Assembly: GCF_009729075.1 (NCBI RefSeq)
Contig: NZ_VTGY01000034.1
Location: 1 to 53,051, forward strand
DNA from: Mycolicibacterium sp. CBMA 226
Lineage (GTDB): Bacteria > Actinomycetota > Actinomycetes > Mycobacteriales > Mycobacteriaceae
DNA: 53,051 bases
Reading direction: 5' to 3'
Part shown: piece by piece, positions 26,488-34,604 of the stretch
Layout of the letters: each line of letters begins with the position of its first letter
Position numbering within the stretch: the first letter of the stretch is position 1
Program-made: the position numbers and the translations under genes
The notes under the pieces: generated by a model
What the model was told of the DNA's origin: nothing
What the model saw: only the letters and a program-made list of their open reading frames with translations
The model's database searches: none

Positions 26488-27297
26488 TCAGCGGACGAGG
26501 CGGCGCAGCAGTGCCGACGCGGCGGCGATGCCCAGGACTGCCGCGACGAACAGGACCGCGATGTCCAGCACGGTGTGGCCGGGCGTGCCCAGCAATAGCG
26601 AGCGCAGCGCGTTCACTTCGTACGACAGCGGGTTCACGGTGGAGAGCACGCGCAGCCAGCCCGGCATGATGTCCACCGGATACAGCGCATTGGAGGCGAA
26701 GAACAGCGGCATGGTGATCGCCTGGCCGATGCCCATCAGTCGGTCGCGGTTGCGGACCAACCCAGCCAAAGTCATTGACAGGCAAGCGAAAAACGCCGAC
26801 CCGAGCATCACCACCACCATGGCGGCCAGGATGCGCAGCGGGTTGAAGCTGAGATGAATGCCCATCAGCAGCGCGATCAGCAGCACCCCGATCACCTGGG
26901 CTATCGATCGGACTCCCGCGGCGAAGGCCTTGCCGGTGATCAGCGCCGAGGCCGGCGACGGGGTCACCATCAGCTTGGCGAGGATGCCGGCATCGCGGTC
27001 CCAGACGATCTGGATGCCGTAGAAGATCGAGATGAACAACGCCGACTGGGCGATGATCCCCGGTGCGAGGAACGACAGATACGACATGTTGCCCGTGTTG
27101 ATGACGTGCAGCCGCGAGAACGTCTGGCCGAAGATCAGCAGCCACAGGGCAGGCTGAATGGTCCGGGTGATCAATTCGGTGCGGTCGTAGCGCAGCTTCT
27201 GCAATTCGACCAGTGCGAACGCGCCCATGCGGCGGGCGAGTCCGCCGATTCGCCTGGCGCCGCGGGGCGCGGTGACGAGTTCGACGTCAACTGACAC
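26488..27297 (-). CDS. ABC-2 type exporter permease
   Basis: 269 residues with about six membrane segments and the ABC2 motif region GQAITMPLFFASNALYPVDIMP near 198. It resembles DrrB-type drug or lipid exporters. It overlaps the ATPase gene by 11 nt, so the two form one transporter; the cargo cannot be told. Confidence 0.88.
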   Translation of the reverse strand: MSVDVELVTAPRGARRIGGLARRMGAFALVELQKLRYDRTELITRTIQPALWLLIFGQTFSRLHVINTGNMSYLSFLAPGIIAQSALFISIFYGIQIVWDRDAGILAKLMVTPSPASALITGKAFAAGVRSIAQVIGVLLIALLMGIHLSFNPLRILAAMVVVMLGSAFFACLSMTLAGLVRNRDRLMGIGQAITMPLFFASNALYPVDIMPGWLRVLSTVNPLSYEVNALRSLLLGTPGHTVLDIAVLFVAAVLGIAAASALLRRLVR

Positions 27298-28093
27298 GGC
27301 GCGCGGTCCTCCTTCCGGCGCGGACGTCCTGCAGCCTCTGGCCGTCTTCCCCGGACAGGTCGGAGCCGGCGTAATGCCGGAACACGTCCTCGAGCGTGGC
27401 TGACCGGCCGAGCGTGGCCTTCAGATCGGTGGGCGACCCGACGGCCTGCAGGACACCGTGGTGCATGAGGGCAACCCGGTCGCACAACGCGTCGGCTTCC
27501 TCCATGTAGTGGGTGGTGAGCAGCACCGTCATGCCGAACTCCTGCTGCATGTTCGCCACCTGGGCCCACACGCTGTCGCGGGCAATGGGATCCAGGCCGA
27601 CGGTGGGTTCGTCGAGGATCAACAGCGACGGCCGATTCACCAGGGCTTGTGCCAGCTCGAGTCGCCGGACCATGCCACCGGAGAAGGTCTTCGCGGGCCG
27701 GTCGGCGACGTCGAGCAGCTGCATGGCACGCAGCGCATCGTCGACCCTGTCGCGGCGTTCGCGGCGCGGTACGTCGTAGAGGCGCGCGAAGAGGTCGACG
27801 TTCTGGCGTCCGGTTAGGGCGGACTCGATCGAAAGTTGTTGCGGCACATAGCCGAGGTTCTGGCGGATGTCCATGGTGCGCTGTCCGGCATCGAGCCCGA
27901 AGATGCGGACGTGCCCGTGCTGCACCGGCGTCAGGGTGGTGAGCAGCCGCACCAGGGTGGTCTTGCCCGCGCCGTTGGGGCCGAGCAGTCCCATGGTTTC
28001 ACCCACGGCGACGGTGAGGCTCAGGTCGTCGACTGCCGTGAATTCGCCGTAGCGGTGTGTGACGTGGTCGCATTCGATGGCGGGGGTACTCAT
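27287..28093 (-). CDS. ABC exporter ATP-binding protein (DrrA-like)
   Basis: 268 residues: Walker A GPNGAGKT near 38, Q-loop YVPQQ near 87, signature FSGGMVRR near 137, Walker B LLILDEPT near 158, and an H-loop in LLTTHYMEEAD. The C-terminal extension is the sort seen in DrrA proteins. Its ATG overlaps the MarR stop codon (ATGA), giving the operon marR-ATPase-permease. Confidence 0.92.
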   Translation of the reverse strand: MSTPAIECDHVTHRYGEFTAVDDLSLTVAVGETMGLLGPNGAGKTTLVRLLTTLTPVQHGHVRIFGLDAGQRTMDIRQNLGYVPQQLSIESALTGRQNVDLFARLYDVPRRERRDRVDDALRAMQLLDVADRPAKTFSGGMVRRLELAQALVNRPSLLILDEPTVGLDPIARDSVWAQVANMQQEFGMTVLLTTHYMEEADALCDRVALMHHGVLQAVGSPTDLKATLGRSATLEDVFRHYAGSDLSGEDGQRLQDVRAGRRTARRVS

Positions 28094-28545
28094 GGCCGGC
28101 CCTCCTGCAGCATTCGGGTCATCTCGACCAGGACATCCAAACCCTTTGTCAGGTCCTGGATTTGCTCGTCGCTGAGTTGGCTCAGGACGACATCGAGGGC
28201 GGCCCGGCGCGAGGCTCTGGTCTGGTCGGCGAGCTGTTGGGCGGGTTCGGTCAGCCGGAGCCGGCTGACGCGGCGGTCGGCGGGATCGATGCTGCGGACG
28301 AGGAGCTCGTCTGCGACCAGCTTGGAGACGAGGGTCGACGCGGTGTTGGCGGCCAGGCCGAGGTCCTGTGCGGCCTCCCGAACCGAGATGCCGGGCTGGC
28401 GGCCGACGAGTCGGAGCAGTTCGGCTTGCGATTGCGTGACTCCCGCGAAGCTGCCGCCGGCGGTCCGGCGCAGTTGTCGACGGAACCTACCGACGGTGTG
28501 GAACAGGTCGGTGGTGAGGTCAGCAGTGGGAGCGGCGTGGGGCAC
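28090..28545 (-). CDS. MarR-family transcriptional regulator
   Basis: 151 residues with the winged-helix pattern: recognition helix region AANTASTLVSKLVADELL and the wing DPADRRVSRLRLT. First gene of the exporter operon and divergent from an enoyl-CoA hydratase. A 21-nt palindrome overlaps its -10 element, so it likely represses itself and the exporter until a ligand binds. GTG 28545 is chosen because of the leaderless -10 spacing. Confidence 0.88.
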   Translation of the reverse strand: MPHAAPTADLTTDLFHTVGRFRRQLRRTAGGSFAGVTQSQAELLRLVGRQPGISVREAAQDLGLAANTASTLVSKLVADELLVRSIDPADRRVSRLRLTEPAQQLADQTRASRRAALDVVLSQLSDEQIQDLTKGLDVLVEMTRMLQEGRP

Positions 28546-28551
28546 ATAGTA

Positions 28552-28557
28552 ATGATA
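28552..28557 (-). promoter_or_regulatory. -10 element of the marR-exporter operon
   Basis: TATCAT (minus strand) lies 6 nt before GTG 28545, a leaderless arrangement. It overlaps the palindrome at 28555-28575. Confidence 0.5.
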
Positions 28558-28575
28558 GCTCTGTTACAGAGGTAT
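28555..28575. promoter_or_regulatory. Palindromic operator, probable MarR site
   Basis: The core CTCTGT-T-ACAGAG (28559-28571) is a perfect odd palindrome, and the flanks extend the symmetry to 21 nt with one mismatched pair. It lies between divergent genes and over the marR -10, so a bound MarR dimer could control both directions. Confidence 0.6.
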
Positions 28576-28600
28576 TGCAGAATCGTGGTTTACTCGGTCG

Positions 28601-29401
28601 GTGTTCCCCGAGTACCGCACATTGCACACTGAATTCGACGGCGGTGTGGTGACGCTGACGCTCAACCGGCCCGAGCGGCGCAACGCTTTTGGCGACGGTA
28701 TGCGGCACGAACTCGCCGACGCCTACACCCGTTGCGACGAGGCCGACGACGTCCGCGCCGTCGTGCTGACCGGGGCGCCGCCGGCATTCTGCGCCGGCGC
28801 CGACCTGGCCGCGGGTGACCAGACGTTCGCCGCGCCCGGACCAGAGTTCAGTGCGGCGGGTCTCTCGGTCCCGGCGTGGTCGTTGCGCAAGCCGGTGATC
28901 GCGGCCGTCAACGGGCACGCGATCGGGCTGGGGCTCACGTTGGCGCTGCAGTGCGATATCCGGATTTTCGCCGCCGACGCCCGCTACGGCGTCGTGCAGG
29001 TGCGCCGCGGAGTGGTCGGGGACGCCTACTCGCACTGGGTGCTGCCCCGGCTGGTCGGCATTGCCCGGGCCGCTGAAATTCTGTTGACCGGAACGACTTT
29101 CGATGGCCACCGCGCGGCGGAGCTCGGCATCGCCAGTCGGGTGCTGCCGGCCGACGAGGTGCTGCCTGCGGCGCTGGCGGTGGCCCACGACATCGCGGAC
29201 AACACCGCGCCGATGTCGGTCGCGGCCAGCAAGCGGCTGCTGTGGGACTCGTTCGACCTGACGCGGGACGAGGTGGGGCAGCGGGAGACCGAGATTCACC
29301 GCGCGGTCATGGCGCACGACGACGCCAGGGAAGGTGTGCGGGCGATGCAGGCCGGCCGGCTGCCGCAGTGGTCGGGCCGGCCGGTGGATCCGACGCGCTA
29401 G
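28601..29401 (+). CDS. Enoyl-CoA hydratase/isomerase family protein
   Basis: 266-residue crotonase fold: LNRPERRNAF near 22, the oxyanion-hole segment FCAGADLAAG near 63, and a second in VNGHAIGLGLTLALQCD near 103. A residue at the usual first catalytic Glu position is not clearly retained (GVVQVRRGVVG), so hydratase activity is uncertain. GTG 28601 follows a -10-like TTTACT. It shares CTAG with the stop of convergent pncA. Confidence 0.82.
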   Translation: MFPEYRTLHTEFDGGVVTLTLNRPERRNAFGDGMRHELADAYTRCDEADDVRAVVLTGAPPAFCAGADLAAGDQTFAAPGPEFSAAGLSVPAWSLRKPVIAAVNGHAIGLGLTLALQCDIRIFAADARYGVVQVRRGVVGDAYSHWVLPRLVGIARAAEILLTGTTFDGHRAAELGIASRVLPADEVLPAALAVAHDIADNTAPMSVAASKRLLWDSFDLTRDEVGQRETEIHRAVMAHDDAREGVRAMQAGRLPQWSGRPVDPTR

Positions 29402-29946
29402 ACCACTGCCACGCCGGAATCTTTCAGGGCCGCAACGGCATTGGTGGTGCCGTCAGCCGACACCCCGGCGGTGTAGTCGAGCAGGACCCGGGTGCGGAAC
29501 CCGGCCTTGGCCGCGTCGGCCGCCGTCGCCTTGACGCAGTAGTCGGTGGCGATGCCCACCACGTCCACCTCATCGACGCCGCGGCCGCGCAGCCAGTCGG
29601 CCAGGCCAGTGCCGGTGCCGTCGGCGCCCTCGAACCCGCTGTACGCCGCGGAGTATCGGCCCTTGCGGAACACCGCCTCGACCGCGGACAGATCCAACTC
29701 GGGGTGAAACTGCTCGCCCGGTGTTCCGGCGACACAGTGCGGTGGCCACGACGTCAGGAAGTCCGGTTGGTCGGAGAAGTGTGCGCCCGGGTCGATGTGG
29801 TGGTCGGCGGTGGCCACGACGTGCTGGTAGTCGTGCTGGGCCAGCAGGCCGGTGATCGCGCGGGCGACGGCCTCGCCACCGGACACCGCGAGGGAACCAC
29901 CCTCGCAGAAGTCGTTCTGCACGTCGACGACGATCAACGCCCGCAT
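29398..29946 (-). CDS. pncA: Nicotinamidase/pyrazinamidase
   Basis: 182 residues; hydrolyses nicotinamide to nicotinate and would activate pyrazinamide. The triad is visible: Asp in IVVDVQNDF (residue 8), Lys in FRKGRYS (about 96), Cys in ATDYCVKAT (about 138). Metal ligands are in TADHHIDPGAHF. ATG 29946 gives the usual N-terminus; the longer open frame is unlikely. Divergent from a TetR gene. Confidence 0.94.
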   Translation of the reverse strand: MRALIVVDVQNDFCEGGSLAVSGGEAVARAITGLLAQHDYQHVVATADHHIDPGAHFSDQPDFLTSWPPHCVAGTPGEQFHPELDLSAVEAVFRKGRYSAAYSGFEGADGTGTGLADWLRGRGVDEVDVVGIATDYCVKATAADAAKAGFRTRVLLDYTAGVSADGTTNAVAALKDSGVAVV

Positions 29947-29987
29947 ATGTCCACGGTAGACCGCTTGCTGCGCTCCGTCTGTTGCCG

Positions 29988-30008
29988 TAGCGTCCGGACA
30001 CGTGTCCG
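29988..30008 (+). promoter_or_regulatory. Leaderless promoter and palindromic operator of the TetR gene
   Basis: TAGCGT (29988-29993) lies 8 nt before GTG 30002. The perfect 14-nt palindrome CGGACACGTGTCCG (29995-30008) covers the expected transcription start and includes the start codon itself. Autorepression is the simple reading. Confidence 0.55.
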
Positions 30009-30571
30009 AACAGGCGCTTGAGCCCACCCGGCGCCGGTTGACCGCCAAACAGGCCGATACGGTCGACCGGCTGAGCCGTGCCGCGCTCGACCTGTTGCGC
30101 CGCGAGGGCTTCGCCGGCCTGACTGTTCGCCGCGTTGCGGCCGACGCGGGCGTCGGCGCAGCGACGGCCTATACCTACTTCTCGTCGAAGGAACACCTGG
30201 TCGCCGAGGTGTTCTGGCGCCGGTTGGCCTCGTCGCCGCCGGCGGAGCACGACTCCGACGATCCTGCGACCCGGGTGACCGAGGTGCTGCGACACATCGC
30301 GCTGCTGGTGATCGACGAGCCGGAGTTCGCCGGGGCCGTGACCAATGCGCTGCTCGGGCGCGATCCCGATGTCGAGGTGCTGCGGCAGCGCATCGCGCAC
30401 GACATCCGCTCCCGGCTGGCGGCGGCGCTCGGCCCGGATGTGGACGACGACGTCATCGAATCGCTCGAGATGCTCTATTCGGGCGCGCTGGTCCGGGCCG
30501 GTATGGGGTTCACGTCCTACGACGAGATCGCCGAGCGACTGGAGAAGTCAGCGCGGCTGATGCTGCGCTGA
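30002..30571 (+). CDS. TetR-family regulator (with palindrome on its start)
   Basis: 189 residues; N-terminal helix-turn-helix with TVRRVAADAGVGAATAYTYF near 40-59, followed by a helical ligand domain. Ligand unknown. GTG 30002 sits in a palindromic operator. The 3' end overlaps the convergent TetR gene by 24 nt. Confidence 0.88.
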   Translation: MSEQALEPTRRRLTAKQADTVDRLSRAALDLLRREGFAGLTVRRVAADAGVGAATAYTYFSSKEHLVAEVFWRRLASSPPAEHDSDDPATRVTEVLRHIALLVIDEPEFAGAVTNALLGRDPDVEVLRQRIAHDIRSRLAAALGPDVDDDVIESLEMLYSGALVRAGMGFTSYDEIAERLEKSARLMLR

Positions 30572-31174
30572 CGACCTGGCGCCCAGGATCGCGAGCGCGG
30601 CGGTGAGCGCCGGCTCGGTGAGCTCGGCGACGTCGCGGCCGTCTTCGACGAGCAGTGCGGTGAGTTCGCGGAGGCCGCCCAGCAGGATCAGCGCCAGCGG
30701 CCGGGTGATGGGCGCCAGGCCGGCCCGCTGAAACCCCGAACCGCTCGAGAGGTCGACGACCATGTCGGTGAGGTGTGCCATGGCGTGACGATTCAGCGGT
30801 TGGGCCACGTCGCCGAGGGCCGGTGCCTCGCGGATCCAGCTGAGCGTGATCGCGGGCCGGGAAGCGATGTGCGCGACGTACGCGTCGACCGCGTTGCGCA
30901 CCTGCTGCTCCCACTCGGCGTCGGGATCGATGGCGGCGCGGATCCGGGCGATGAGGTCCTCGTTGTTGGTGCGCAGCAGCTCGACGAAGCACTCTTCCTT
31001 GCTGGCGAACTGGTCATAGAAGGTGCGCTTCGAGGTCTTGGCGTTCCGGACGATGTCGGCGACGGTGGTGTCGCGGTAACCCCGGGTGGCCAGCGAGGTG
31101 GCGAGCCCGTCGAGCAGCCGTCCGCGGAAGGGCTGCGAACCCGATTGTGCCGAGTTGCCCTCGCCGTCCGTCAT
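30548..31174 (-). CDS. TetR-family regulator divergent from the P450 (Rv0135c-like)
   Basis: 208 residues; helix-turn-helix TVADIVRNAKTSKRTFYDQF near 37-56. Its divergent pairing with a CYP138-like P450 matches Rv0135c-Rv0136 of M. tuberculosis. Four GGTAC boxes in the shared 101-nt gap are candidate operators. GGGAGAG lies just before the ATG. Confidence 0.88.
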   Translation of the reverse strand: MTDGEGNSAQSGSQPFRGRLLDGLATSLATRGYRDTTVADIVRNAKTSKRTFYDQFASKEECFVELLRTNNEDLIARIRAAIDPDAEWEQQVRNAVDAYVAHIASRPAITLSWIREAPALGDVAQPLNRHAMAHLTDMVVDLSSGSGFQRAGLAPITRPLALILLGGLRELTALLVEDGRDVAELTEPALTAALAILGARSSAQHQPR

Positions 31175-31197
31175 CTCTCCCAGAACCCTTGCCTAGC

Positions 31198-31252
31198 CGT
31201 GGTACCAGCCGGTACCGTACCCGATAACGACGTGGTACACCGTGGTACCGCG
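31198..31252. promoter_or_regulatory. Helically phased GGTAC box array between tetR and P450 gene
   Basis: CGTGGTAC occurs at 31198, 31231 and 31241, and the related CCGGTACCG at 31209. The GGTAC cores at 31201, 31211, 31234 and 31244 form two pairs, each 10 bp apart and 33 bp between pairs, so all face about the same side of the helix. Likely operator for the TetR protein and the P450. Confidence 0.6.
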
Positions 31253-31275
31253 TAATCAGTCGCTTGGAGCGTGTC

Positions 31276-32619
31276 ATGACCGAAACCGTCACCGCTGACC
31301 TCACCGAGTGTGCCCCGGCGATCCACCTGCCGCCGGCGACCGGAGTGCCCAAGTTCCTCCAGGGCGTCGCGTTCGCGACCGATCGGCGCAAGTTCGTCAA
31401 CCGCATGGTGCCGCGGCTCGGCCCGGTGTTCACCTGTGACGCACCGGTTTTCGGCCGCGCCGTCATGATCACCGACCCGCAGCTGGCCAAGCAGCTGTTC
31501 GCGGCGAACCCTGCCGACGTCGGCAACATCCAGCCGAACCTGTCCCGCGTGCTCGGCAGCGGCTCGGTGTTCGCGCTCGACGGCTCCGAGCACCGGCTGC
31601 GCCGTAAGCTGCTGACCCCGCCGTTCCACGGCAAGAGCATCAAGAACTACGAGCGCATCTTCGAAGAGGAGACGCTACGCGCGGCGGCGTCGTGGCCGGA
31701 GGGCAAGGCGTTCCCCACGCTCGAACCGATGATGCACATCACTCTCAACGCCATCCTGCGCGCGGTGTTCGGGGCCGACGGTCACCATCTCGACGAGCTA
31801 CGCCGCATCATCCCGCCGTGGGTCACCCTCGGGTCGCGGGTTGCGGTGCTGCCCATGCCGAAGCGCACCTACGGCCGGTTCACGCCGTGGGGCCGGCTCG
31901 CCGAATACCGGCGGCAGTACGACGAGGTCGTGGGCAGGTTGATCGACGCGGTCGCCACCGACCCCCAGCTCGAGAGCCGCGACGACGTGCTGGCGCTGCT
32001 GCTGCGCAGCACCTATGAAGACGGAACGGCGATGTCCCGCAGCGACATTGCCGACGAGCTGCTGACGCTGCTGGCGGCGGGCCACGAAACCACCGCGGCC
32101 ACCATGGCGTGGGTCTTCGAACGGGTCTCCCGGCACCCCGAGGTGCTGCGGCGCCTCGAGGCCGAGGTGGCGGCCGGTGAGACGGACGAGTACCGCCAGG
32201 CGACCATCCTGGAGGTGCAGCGCATCCGCACCATCATCGACTTCGCCGGGCGGCACGTGTATGCCCCGACCTTCCAACTCGGCGAATGGGTCATCCCACG
32301 GGGCTTCTCTGTCATCGTCGCCATCGATCACATGCACGAAGACGCAAAGGAATTCACCGATCCCGAGCGGTTCGACCCGGAGCGCTTCCTCGGGCGCCGG
32401 CCGCCACTGGCATTCCTGCCGTTCGGCGGGGGCACCCGGCGCTGCGTCGGAGCCGTGTTCGCGCAGGTCGAGATGGACGTCGTGTTGCGGACGGTGCTGC
32501 GCCACTTCGCCATTCAGGTCAGCAGCGCGCCGGGGGAGAAGGTCTTCTCGCGCGGCGTGGCCTATACCCCGAAAGACGGTGGCCGCGTGACACTACGCCG
32601 ACGCGCCAACCCGCTGTAG
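31276..32619 (+). CDS. cyp138: Cytochrome P450, CYP138-like
   Basis: 447 residues. Oxygen-activation motif AGHETT near 275, E-x2-R in EVQRIR near 315, and the heme-thiolate loop FGGGTRRCVG near 379-388. Closest in my memory to CYP138 (Rv0136), supported by neighbours on both sides. Substrate unknown. ATG 31276 is preferred because GGAG lies 6 nt upstream. Redox partners are not in the window. Confidence 0.9.
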   Translation: MTETVTADLTECAPAIHLPPATGVPKFLQGVAFATDRRKFVNRMVPRLGPVFTCDAPVFGRAVMITDPQLAKQLFAANPADVGNIQPNLSRVLGSGSVFALDGSEHRLRRKLLTPPFHGKSIKNYERIFEEETLRAAASWPEGKAFPTLEPMMHITLNAILRAVFGADGHHLDELRRIIPPWVTLGSRVAVLPMPKRTYGRFTPWGRLAEYRRQYDEVVGRLIDAVATDPQLESRDDVLALLLRSTYEDGTAMSRSDIADELLTLLAAGHETTAATMAWVFERVSRHPEVLRRLEAEVAAGETDEYRQATILEVQRIRTIIDFAGRHVYAPTFQLGEWVIPRGFSVIVAIDHMHEDAKEFTDPERFDPERFLGRRPPLAFLPFGGGTRRCVGAVFAQVEMDVVLRTVLRHFAIQVSSAPGEKVFSRGVAYTPKDGGRVTLRRRANPL

Positions 32620-32622
32620 GTT
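32617..32622 (+). promoter_or_regulatory. -10 element of the epoxide hydrolase gene
   Basis: TAGGTT ends 6 nt before GTG 32629 and shares its first three bases with the P450 stop codon. The hydrolase may therefore have its own leaderless transcript besides read-through. Confidence 0.4.
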
Positions 32623-32628
32623 CATGCT

Positions 32629-33450
32629 GTGACCGAACGGATTTCGCAGTACCGCAATGACGGACTGACCTTCGATGTGGTCGACTCCGGCCCTATCGAC
32701 GGCGACGTCGTGGTGTTGTTGCACGGCTTCCCGCAGACTGCCGAATCCTGGACGGCTGTGTCGGAGCTGTTGCACGCCAACGGTTTCCGCACCCTGGCGC
32801 CCAACCAGCGCGGCTATTCGCCTGGCGCGCGGCCGCGCGGCCGGCGGCAGTACACGATTCCCAAACTAACCGGCGACGTCGCGGCGCTCATCGATCTGGT
32901 CGGTGGACCGGTGCACGTGGTCGGACACGACTGGGGCGCCGCCATCGCCTGGGCCGTGACGGCGACGCGGCCGGAGTTGGTACGCACCCTCACCGCGGTA
33001 TCGGTGCCCCACACCGGTGCTTTCCTGAAGGCGATGGCCGTCGGCACGCAGGCGCTGCATTCGTACTACATGCTGATCTTCCAGCTGCCGTGGCTCGGCG
33101 AACGATTCGCGAAGGTGATGATGCCGCGCAGCGGCATGACCCCCGAATCGCTGGCCGTCACGCGCTCGGAGATATTCGACAGCGGGGCGCTGACCACGGC
33201 GCTCAACTGGTACCGCGCCATGCCGTTCGTGAACCCTAAATCGGCGTTCACCCCGGTCACCCGCCCCACCACGTACATCTGGAGCGACGGCGACCTCGCA
33301 CTCGGCCGCAAGGGCGCGCTGCTGACCGAGCAGTTCGTCCATGCGCCGTATCGGTTCGAGATCGTCGAGGGCGCCAACCACTGGCTGCCGGATCAGCACC
33401 CCGAGGTGGTAGCCCGGCTGATCGCCGAGCGCGCCGCCACCGCTGTGTGA
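32629..33450 (+). CDS. ephF: Alpha/beta-hydrolase, probable epoxide hydrolase (EphF-like)
   Basis: 273 residues. HGFPQ oxyanion motif near 31, nucleophile aspartate in VVGHDWGAAIAW near 100, and catalytic His in GANHWLP near 254. Asp in place of Ser at the elbow points to an epoxide or haloalkane hydrolase; the HGFP and lid tyrosines favour the epoxide type. It lies beside the P450 gene, suggesting it opens P450-made epoxides (inference). Its TGA is inside palindrome copy C. Confidence 0.85.
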   Translation: MTERISQYRNDGLTFDVVDSGPIDGDVVVLLHGFPQTAESWTAVSELLHANGFRTLAPNQRGYSPGARPRGRRQYTIPKLTGDVAALIDLVGGPVHVVGHDWGAAIAWAVTATRPELVRTLTAVSVPHTGAFLKAMAVGTQALHSYYMLIFQLPWLGERFAKVMMPRSGMTPESLAVTRSEIFDSGALTTALNWYRAMPFVNPKSAFTPVTRPTTYIWSDGDLALGRKGALLTEQFVHAPYRFEIVEGANHWLPDQHPEVVARLIAERAATAV

Positions 33451-33499
33451 TTTGTGCACGATTCTCCGCGGGCGGCGCGGAAAATCGTGCACAAATCAC
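33447..33499. repeat. Palindromic repeat copy C, carrying both flanking stop codons
   Basis: 53 nt with 24-nt arms beginning GTGATTTGTGCACGATTCTC, one mismatch, loop GGCGG. The left arm contains the TGA of ephF (33448-33450) and the right arm, read on the other strand, the TGA of msrA (33496-33498). Same family as the copies at 14725 and 15687. Confidence 0.85.
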
Positions 33500-33999
33500 G
33501 CTCGCTTGGGCAGCTTCCAGCCCGGCCGCGGGAAGTGGCAGGTGTAGCCGTTGGGGATGCGCTGCAGATAGTCCTGGTGCTCGGGCTCGGCCTCCCAGAA
33601 ATCGACGGCAGGCGTCACCTCGGTGACCACCTTGCCTGGCCACAGGCCGGAGGCGTCGACGTCCGCGATGGTGTCTTCGGCGATGCGCTTCTGCTCGTCG
33701 TCGGTGTAGAAGATCGCCGAGCGGTAGCTGGTTCCGACGTCGTTGCCCTGCCGGTTGCGGGTCGACGGGTCGTGGATCTGGAAGAAGAACTCCAGGAGCG
33801 CCCTGAAACTGGTTTGAGTCGGGTCGTATTCGATTTCGACGGCCTCGGCGTGGCCGGGGTGGTTACGGTACGTCGGGTGATCGTTCTTGCCGCCGGTGTA
33901 GCCGACCCGCGTGGTCAGCACCCCCGGCTGCTTGCGGATCAGGTCCTGCATCCCCCAGAAGCAGCCGCCCGCCAGGATCGCGGTCGCAGTGTCGGTCAT
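33496..33999 (-). CDS. msrA: Peptide-methionine (S)-S-oxide reductase
   Basis: 167 residues; repairs oxidised methionine. The catalytic motif GGCFWGMQD begins near residue 11, and GYTGGKNDHPTYRNHPGHAEAV (in part) is the typical substrate region. ATG 33999 is fixed by an AGGAGG ribosome-binding site; the longer open frame is not needed. Matches Rv0137c and its setting. Confidence 0.95.
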   Translation of the reverse strand: MTDTATAILAGGCFWGMQDLIRKQPGVLTTRVGYTGGKNDHPTYRNHPGHAEAVEIEYDPTQTSFRALLEFFFQIHDPSTRNRQGNDVGTSYRSAIFYTDDEQKRIAEDTIADVDASGLWPGKVVTEVTPAVDFWEAEPEHQDYLQRIPNGYTCHFPRPGWKLPKRA

Positions 34000-34067
34000 G
34001 TCAGCCTCCTCGCTTTGACTCCAGAGAACCGAACTCCCGCCGACTGCGCAAGTGCTCGACAAACGCC

Positions 34068-34085
34068 ACTAGAACGTGTTCTAGT
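34068..34085. promoter_or_regulatory. KstR-type operator
   Basis: ACTAGAACGTGTTCTAGT is an 18-nt palindrome with only the two centre bases unpaired. It contains the published KstR pattern TnnAACnnGTTnnA exactly. It overlaps a -10-like TAGTTT (34082-34087) and ends 6 nt before the start of the SnoaL-like gene, a repressing position. Confidence 0.75.
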
Positions 34086-34091
34086 TTTCCT

Positions 34092-34604
34092 GTGACGGGC
34101 AACACTTTCAGTCGCGAAGAACTCATCGCGGCATTCGACGTCTTCGAGCAGACGGTGGATCGCGCCGCCCAGACGCGCGACTGGGACCCGTGGACCGACC
34201 ACTACACCGAGGACGTGTTGTACATCGAGCACGCCATGGGCACCATGCGCGGCCGCGAAGAGGTGCGGCCCTGGATCTGGAACACCATGGAGAACTTCCC
34301 CGGCAGCTACATGACGTCGTTCCCGTCGCTGTGGAAGGTGTACGACGAGGCGACCGGCCGCGTCATCTGCGAGCTCGACAACCCCATGCGCGATCCGGGA
34401 GACGGCACCATCATCGGCGCCACCAACATCTCGATCGTGACGTACGCCGGTGACGGCCTCTGGAGCAAGCAGGAAGACGTCTACAACCCCATGAAGTTCC
34501 TCGAGGCCACCATGGCGTGGTGCAAGAAGGCGGAAGCGCTCGGCACGCTGCCCGAGGTCGCCGAGGAGTGGATGCGCAAGTTCGGCGGCCGGGGGCACCG
34601 GTGA
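34092..34604 (+). CDS. SnoaL/NTF2-like protein (Rv0138-like)
   Basis: 170 residues of the NTF2-like fold (FDVFEQTVDRAAQTRDWDPW, then HYTEDVLYIEH). Such proteins include steroid isomerases and dehydratases; no specific active site is claimed. A KstR box overlaps its promoter, suggesting a link with sterol breakdown. Its TGA overlaps the next GTG. Confidence 0.82.
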   Translation: MTGNTFSREELIAAFDVFEQTVDRAAQTRDWDPWTDHYTEDVLYIEHAMGTMRGREEVRPWIWNTMENFPGSYMTSFPSLWKVYDEATGRVICELDNPMRDPGDGTIIGATNISIVTYAGDGLWSKQEDVYNPMKFLEATMAWCKKAEALGTLPEVAEEWMRKFGGRGHR

